DNA from: UBA6176 sp041688515
GTDB lineage: Bacteria; Verrucomicrobiota; Verrucomicrobiia; Limisphaerales; UBA9464
Length of the DNA: 25,706 nt
Reading direction: 5' to 3'
NCBI GenBank assembly: GCA_041688515.1
Contig: JBDNHZ010000401.1
Span: forward strand, 1 to 25,706
Shown here: in pieces, positions 23,081 to 25,706 of the stretch
How the letters are laid out: each line of letters starts with the position of its first letter
Position numbering within the stretch: the stretch's first letter is position 1
Program-made: the position numbers and the translations under genes
Notes under the pieces: generated by a model
Databases searched by the model: none
The model's input: only the letters and a program-made list of their open reading frames with translations
What the model was told of the DNA's origin: nothing

Positions 23081-24231
23081 TGTCCCTCGTCACCCTGATC
23101 CTCCGTGAACTCCGGCATCACCGTCTGAATGCGGTGCTATCCCTGTTTGGATTGATTGCGGCGGTGGCGTTGCTGGTGATTCTCCGGCACCTCACCACGG
23201 CGGCGGAACGAGAGACCCGCCGTGTGGTGCGTGACCTCGGATTCAACGTCCGCATCATCCCTCGCGAGACGGACCCGGAACAGTTCTTCAGCACCGGTTA
23301 CTCCGACAAGACCCTGCCGGCCGATGCCGTCCAACGCCTGGCCGACGGTGCCCAGACCTTCGTCAGTTTCAATCATCTCACCGCCAGCCTGGAGCGGCGC
23401 ATCCCGATCGGCGATCGCGACGCCCTGCTCACCGGGCTGGGACCCGCCGTGGTCGGGGGCGGCGACAAGAAGCAGCCGATGGGCTTCAAGATCGCTGCCG
23501 GCAAGGCCCACATCGGTTTCCTCCTGGCCCGACGACTCGGGGCCAAGGTGGGCGGGACCATCCCGCTCAAAGGGAAGTCCCTGGTCGTCGAAAAAGTCCT
23601 GGTCGAGACCGGCACGGACGACGACATCCGGCTGTTCACCTCGCTGGCCGACGCCCAGGTGATCCTCGATCTCCCGGGACGCATCTCCGAGATCAAGGCC
23701 ATTGATTGCCTCTGCCTCACCGCGGATCAGGATCCGCTCACCCAACTCCGCGCCGCCCTCGCCAAAGTCCTTCCCGAAGGCCAGGTCCTGCAAATGCGGA
23801 CGATGGCCGATGCCCGCGCCAAACAACGCCGCTCCGCCGAGCAGTTTGCCGGGTTCGCAGTCCCGCTCGTCCTCGGCATTGGTGCCGCCTGGGTGGGCAT
23901 CCTGGCCGCCCTCAACGTCCGCGAGCGCCGCTCGGAGCTCGGCCTGTGGCGGGCGCTCGGCTGGAGCTCCGGCCGGATCGCGCTGCTGTACCTCGGTCGT
24001 GCGGCCCTGCTCGGGCTGCTGGGTGCCGCCGGCGGATACTTCATCGGAAATGCCGTCGGACTGCACTACGGCCCGCGGATGTATCCCGTGACCGCGGGTG
24101 GATTTGCCGCCGAACCCCGCCTGCTGCTCTGGGCGATGATCGTCACCCCGGCGTTCGCCGCGCTGGCAGCCTTCCTGCCGGCCATGTTCGCCGTCGCACG
24201 GGACCCGGCGGAAACCCTGCGCGCCGACTGA
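23080..24231 (+). CDS. FtsX/MacB-type ABC transporter permease
   Basis: The ATG overlaps the previous stop (TGATG). The 383-residue protein has a first membrane helix at about 17-36 (LNAVLSLFGLIAAVALLVIL), a large periplasmic domain (about 40-265; VRIIPRETDPEQFFSTGY, PIGDRDALLTGLGP, GTDDDIRLFTSLADAQVILD, EIKAIDCLC) and three C-terminal helices (about 268-290, 315-340, 350-375) with the FtsX-type signature VRERRSELGLWRALGWSSGR. It is a MacB/LolC/FtsX type VII transporter subunit. Such systems work on the periplasmic side (lipoprotein release, peptide or lipid extrusion, mechanotransmission) rather than moving solute through the membrane. Its ATPase is the next gene, two bases downstream. Confidence 0.9.
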   Translation: MSLVTLILRELRHHRLNAVLSLFGLIAAVALLVILRHLTTAAERETRRVVRDLGFNVRIIPRETDPEQFFSTGYSDKTLPADAVQRLADGAQTFVSFNHLTASLERRIPIGDRDALLTGLGPAVVGGGDKKQPMGFKIAAGKAHIGFLLARRLGAKVGGTIPLKGKSLVVEKVLVETGTDDDIRLFTSLADAQVILDLPGRISEIKAIDCLCLTADQDPLTQLRAALAKVLPEGQVLQMRTMADARAKQRRSAEQFAGFAVPLVLGIGAAWVGILAALNVRERRSELGLWRALGWSSGRIALLYLGRAALLGLLGAAGGYFIGNAVGLHYGPRMYPVTAGGFAAEPRLLLWAMIVTPAFAALAAFLPAMFAVARDPAETLRAD

Positions 24232-24233
24232 CC

Positions 24234-24926
24234 ATGATCACCTGCGACCATGTCACCCGGAATTTCGCCACCCGCCCCGGCGGGGTCGCGGGTCTCCTGG
24301 ACGTGTCGGTCCAGATCGATGCCGGCGAGTTCGTCGTGCTCCACGGTCCGTCGGGTTCCGGCAAGTCCACCCTGCTGCTCGCCATCGGCGGCATGCTGCG
24401 ACCGGAGTCGGGGACGATTTCCGTCGGCGGCAAGAATCTCTATTCCCTCTCGGCTGCTGATCGGGCCCGGTTCCGTGCGGCGCAGATGGGCTTCGTCTTC
24501 CAACTGTTCCACCTCGTCCCCTACCTGACCGTGCGCCAGAACGTCCTGGCCGGAATGACGCCCTCTCAGGCCCGCGCCGAGACGGTCCGGGTGGACGAAC
24601 TCCTCTTCGAACTGGGTCTTAGCGAACGACGGAATGCCCTGCCCGGCACCTTGTCCGCCGGTGAACGCCAACGGGTCGCCCTCGCCCGCGCCATGGCGCG
24701 AAAGCCCCCGCTCATCCTGGCGGACGAACCCACCGGCAACCTCGATCCCGCCAACGCCGCCCTCGTCTTCCGACATCTCGACCAATATCGGCACGCCGGC
24801 GGCACCGTCCTGGTCGTCACCCACGGCAACGACGCCGCTCCGTACGCCACCCGCACCCTGCGCCTCGAAGCAGGTCGGCTTGTCGCTCCCTCGCTTTCCT
24901 CCATCCCCGCCTCCATCTCCCCGTGA
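24234..24926 (+). CDS. LolD/MacB-type ABC transporter ATP-binding protein
   Basis: The ATG at 24234 is two bases after the permease stop and gives 230 residues. Walker A GPSGSGKST (38-46), Q-loop FVFQLFHLVPYLTV with Q90, a signature LSAGERQ (140-146, A replacing the first G of LSGGQ), Walker B LILADEPTGNLDP (E165) and switch H197 are all present. The FQLFHLVPYLT and ADEPTGNLD segments mark the LolD/MacB/FtsE class. It pairs with the FtsX-type permease. The last four bases overlap the GTG of the next gene (GTGA). Confidence 0.94.
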   Translation: MITCDHVTRNFATRPGGVAGLLDVSVQIDAGEFVVLHGPSGSGKSTLLLAIGGMLRPESGTISVGGKNLYSLSAADRARFRAAQMGFVFQLFHLVPYLTVRQNVLAGMTPSQARAETVRVDELLFELGLSERRNALPGTLSAGERQRVALARAMARKPPLILADEPTGNLDPANAALVFRHLDQYRHAGGTVLVVTHGNDAAPYATRTLRLEAGRLVAPSLSSIPASISP

Positions 24927-25706
24927 AACTCCCGGTCACCCTCCTCGCCCTCGCTCTCGGTACTGTCGTCACCCACGGCACCGATTGGCCCACCTACCGA
25001 CGCGACTACTCGCGCAGCGGGGTTTCCCCGGATCCGTTGCCAGCCAACCTCACCGAGGCCTGGTCGTGGAAGTCGGCGCATCCGCCCCAGCCTGCCTGGC
25101 AGGGTGAAGCCAAATGGGACGGCTGGAACAAGGTGTACGACATGAAGCCGCGCCAGACCTTCGATCGCACCTTTCATGTGGTGGTTGCCGGTGACCGCGC
25201 CTACTTCGGCTCTTCCGCCGACGACCAAGTCCGCTGTCTCGACGCCCGCACTGGCGCGCCCCTCTGGACCTTCTCCACCGAGGGACCCGTCCGCCTGGCT
25301 CCCTCCATCGTGGATGGCCGCGCCTACTTTGGTTCTGACGACGGCTGCGTGTACTGCGTCGATGCCGCCACCGGCAAACTGGCCTGGAAGGTCCGCGCCA
25401 CGCCGGTGGACCGTCGCATTCCCGGCAATGGCCGACTGATCTCCGTCTGGCCGGTCCGCACCTCGCTGGTCGTGCAGGATGGCTTGGTCTACACCTCGGC
25501 CGGGATGTTCCCCGCCGAGGGCGTCCATCTGATGGCCCTCGACGCCGCCAACGGCGCCGAGAAATGGCGTCAGATCCAGACCGATCTCCCGGCTCAGGGA
25601 TATCTCCTCGCTTCGAAGTCCCGCCTCTACGTTCCCGCCGGCCGCAACAATCCGGCGGTGTGCGATCTCCAGAACGGGAAACGCGTCCGGGTCGTCGAAG
25701 GTGCCG
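24923..25706 (+). CDS. Exported PQQ-like beta-propeller protein (3' end outside the window)
   Basis: The frame opens with a GTG at 24923 inside the ATPase stop (GTGA) and remains open to the right edge (261 codons). A short signal peptide (VKLPVTLLALALGTVVTHG) is followed by DWPTYRRDYSRSGVSPDPLP, the usual opening of PQQ-binding-like propeller proteins. Propeller blades follow: YFGSSADDQVRCLDARTGAP, LWTF; then YFGSDDGCVYCVDAATGKLA, W; then LVYTSAGMF...LMALDAANGAEKW. The repeated 'D-A-x-T/N-G-x-x-x-W' is the hallmark. These may be quinoprotein dehydrogenases or non-catalytic propellers; the active-site part is beyond the edge. It is the eighth gene of the tight run and seems to be exported to the periplasm, like the binding protein and the lipoprotein. 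Confidence 0.87.
   Translation, partial: MKLPVTLLALALGTVVTHGTDWPTYRRDYSRSGVSPDPLPANLTEAWSWKSAHPPQPAWQGEAKWDGWNKVYDMKPRQTFDRTFHVVVAGDRAYFGSSADDQVRCLDARTGAPLWTFSTEGPVRLAPSIVDGRAYFGSDDGCVYCVDAATGKLAWKVRATPVDRRIPGNGRLISVWPVRTSLVVQDGLVYTSAGMFPAEGVHLMALDAANGAEKWRQIQTDLPAQGYLLASKSRLYVPAGRNNPAVCDLQNGKRVRVVEGA

Noticed and set aside
1..25706. CRISPR arrays, tRNA or rRNA genes, insertion sequences, integrases or prophage genes
   Set aside because: Nothing seen by eye supports any of these; there is no regularly spaced repeat, no transposase motif and no tRNA-like cloverleaf.

Overview
The window is GC-rich and gene-dense, and its gene content points to a member of the Verrucomicrobiota (Verrucomicrobiae-like), or less likely another PVC-group bacterium. 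The evidence is a very large cytochrome/WD40/DUF1549/DUF1553 protein beside a Tat-exported Gfo/Idh/MocA oxidoreductase, a type II pseudopilin of the short 'FADGS' kind paired with a lamin-tail/CotH protein, and a PQQ-like propeller protein. The taxon is an inference from these families; no rRNA or tRNA is present.

Layout. Minus strand 1-2320: an envelope energy-transduction operon of ExbB/TolQ-like, zinc-ribbon membrane protein, ExbD/TolR-like and TonB/TolA-like genes; the last runs off the left edge. Each gene overlaps or nearly abuts the next. Plus strand 2529-7765: the Gfo/Idh/MocA oxidoreductase and the 1301-residue cytochrome/WD40/DUF1549/DUF1553 protein, coupled by a TAATG overlap. Minus strand 7899-8552: decayed remains of a metal-stress module, with the tail of a CnrX-like sensor and an ECF sigma gene that carries an internal deletion and frameshift. 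Plus strand 8667-11867: an intact metal module, made of an ECF-type promoter, a CorE-like ECF sigma factor with a cysteine-rich tail, and a Cu(+)/Ag(+) P1B ATPase with a cysteine-rich N-terminus. Minus strand 11916-14704: pseudopilin followed by a lamin-tail/CotH protein, overlapping ATGA. Plus strand 14870-17370: rhodanese, sterol desaturase/fatty acid hydroxylase and a GYF-domain membrane protein, with a 71-base palindromic element at the end of the desaturase gene. Minus strand 17426-18066: a ribbon-helix-helix/PIN toxin-antitoxin pair.

Plus strand 18215 to the right edge: a tightly packed run of eight genes, none separated by more than 14 bases. It contains a tandem two-domain ModA-like binding protein, ModB, a short ModC, a divergent E1-like (ThiF/MoeB) protein, a lipoprotein with a C-terminal membrane helix, an FtsX/MacB-type permease, a LolD/MacB-type ATPase and a PQQ-like propeller protein (cut by the edge).

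This eight-gene run is the best candidate for a system that is not well described. It joins a molybdate/tungstate-type importer, an E1-like enzyme that lacks several canonical catalytic residues, and a second MacB/Lol-type ABC unit in what looks like one transcript. The CorE-like sigma/P-ATPase pair, which replaces a decayed sensor/sigma module next to it, is the second most interesting region. All functional statements rest on motif recognition by eye; no database search was run.
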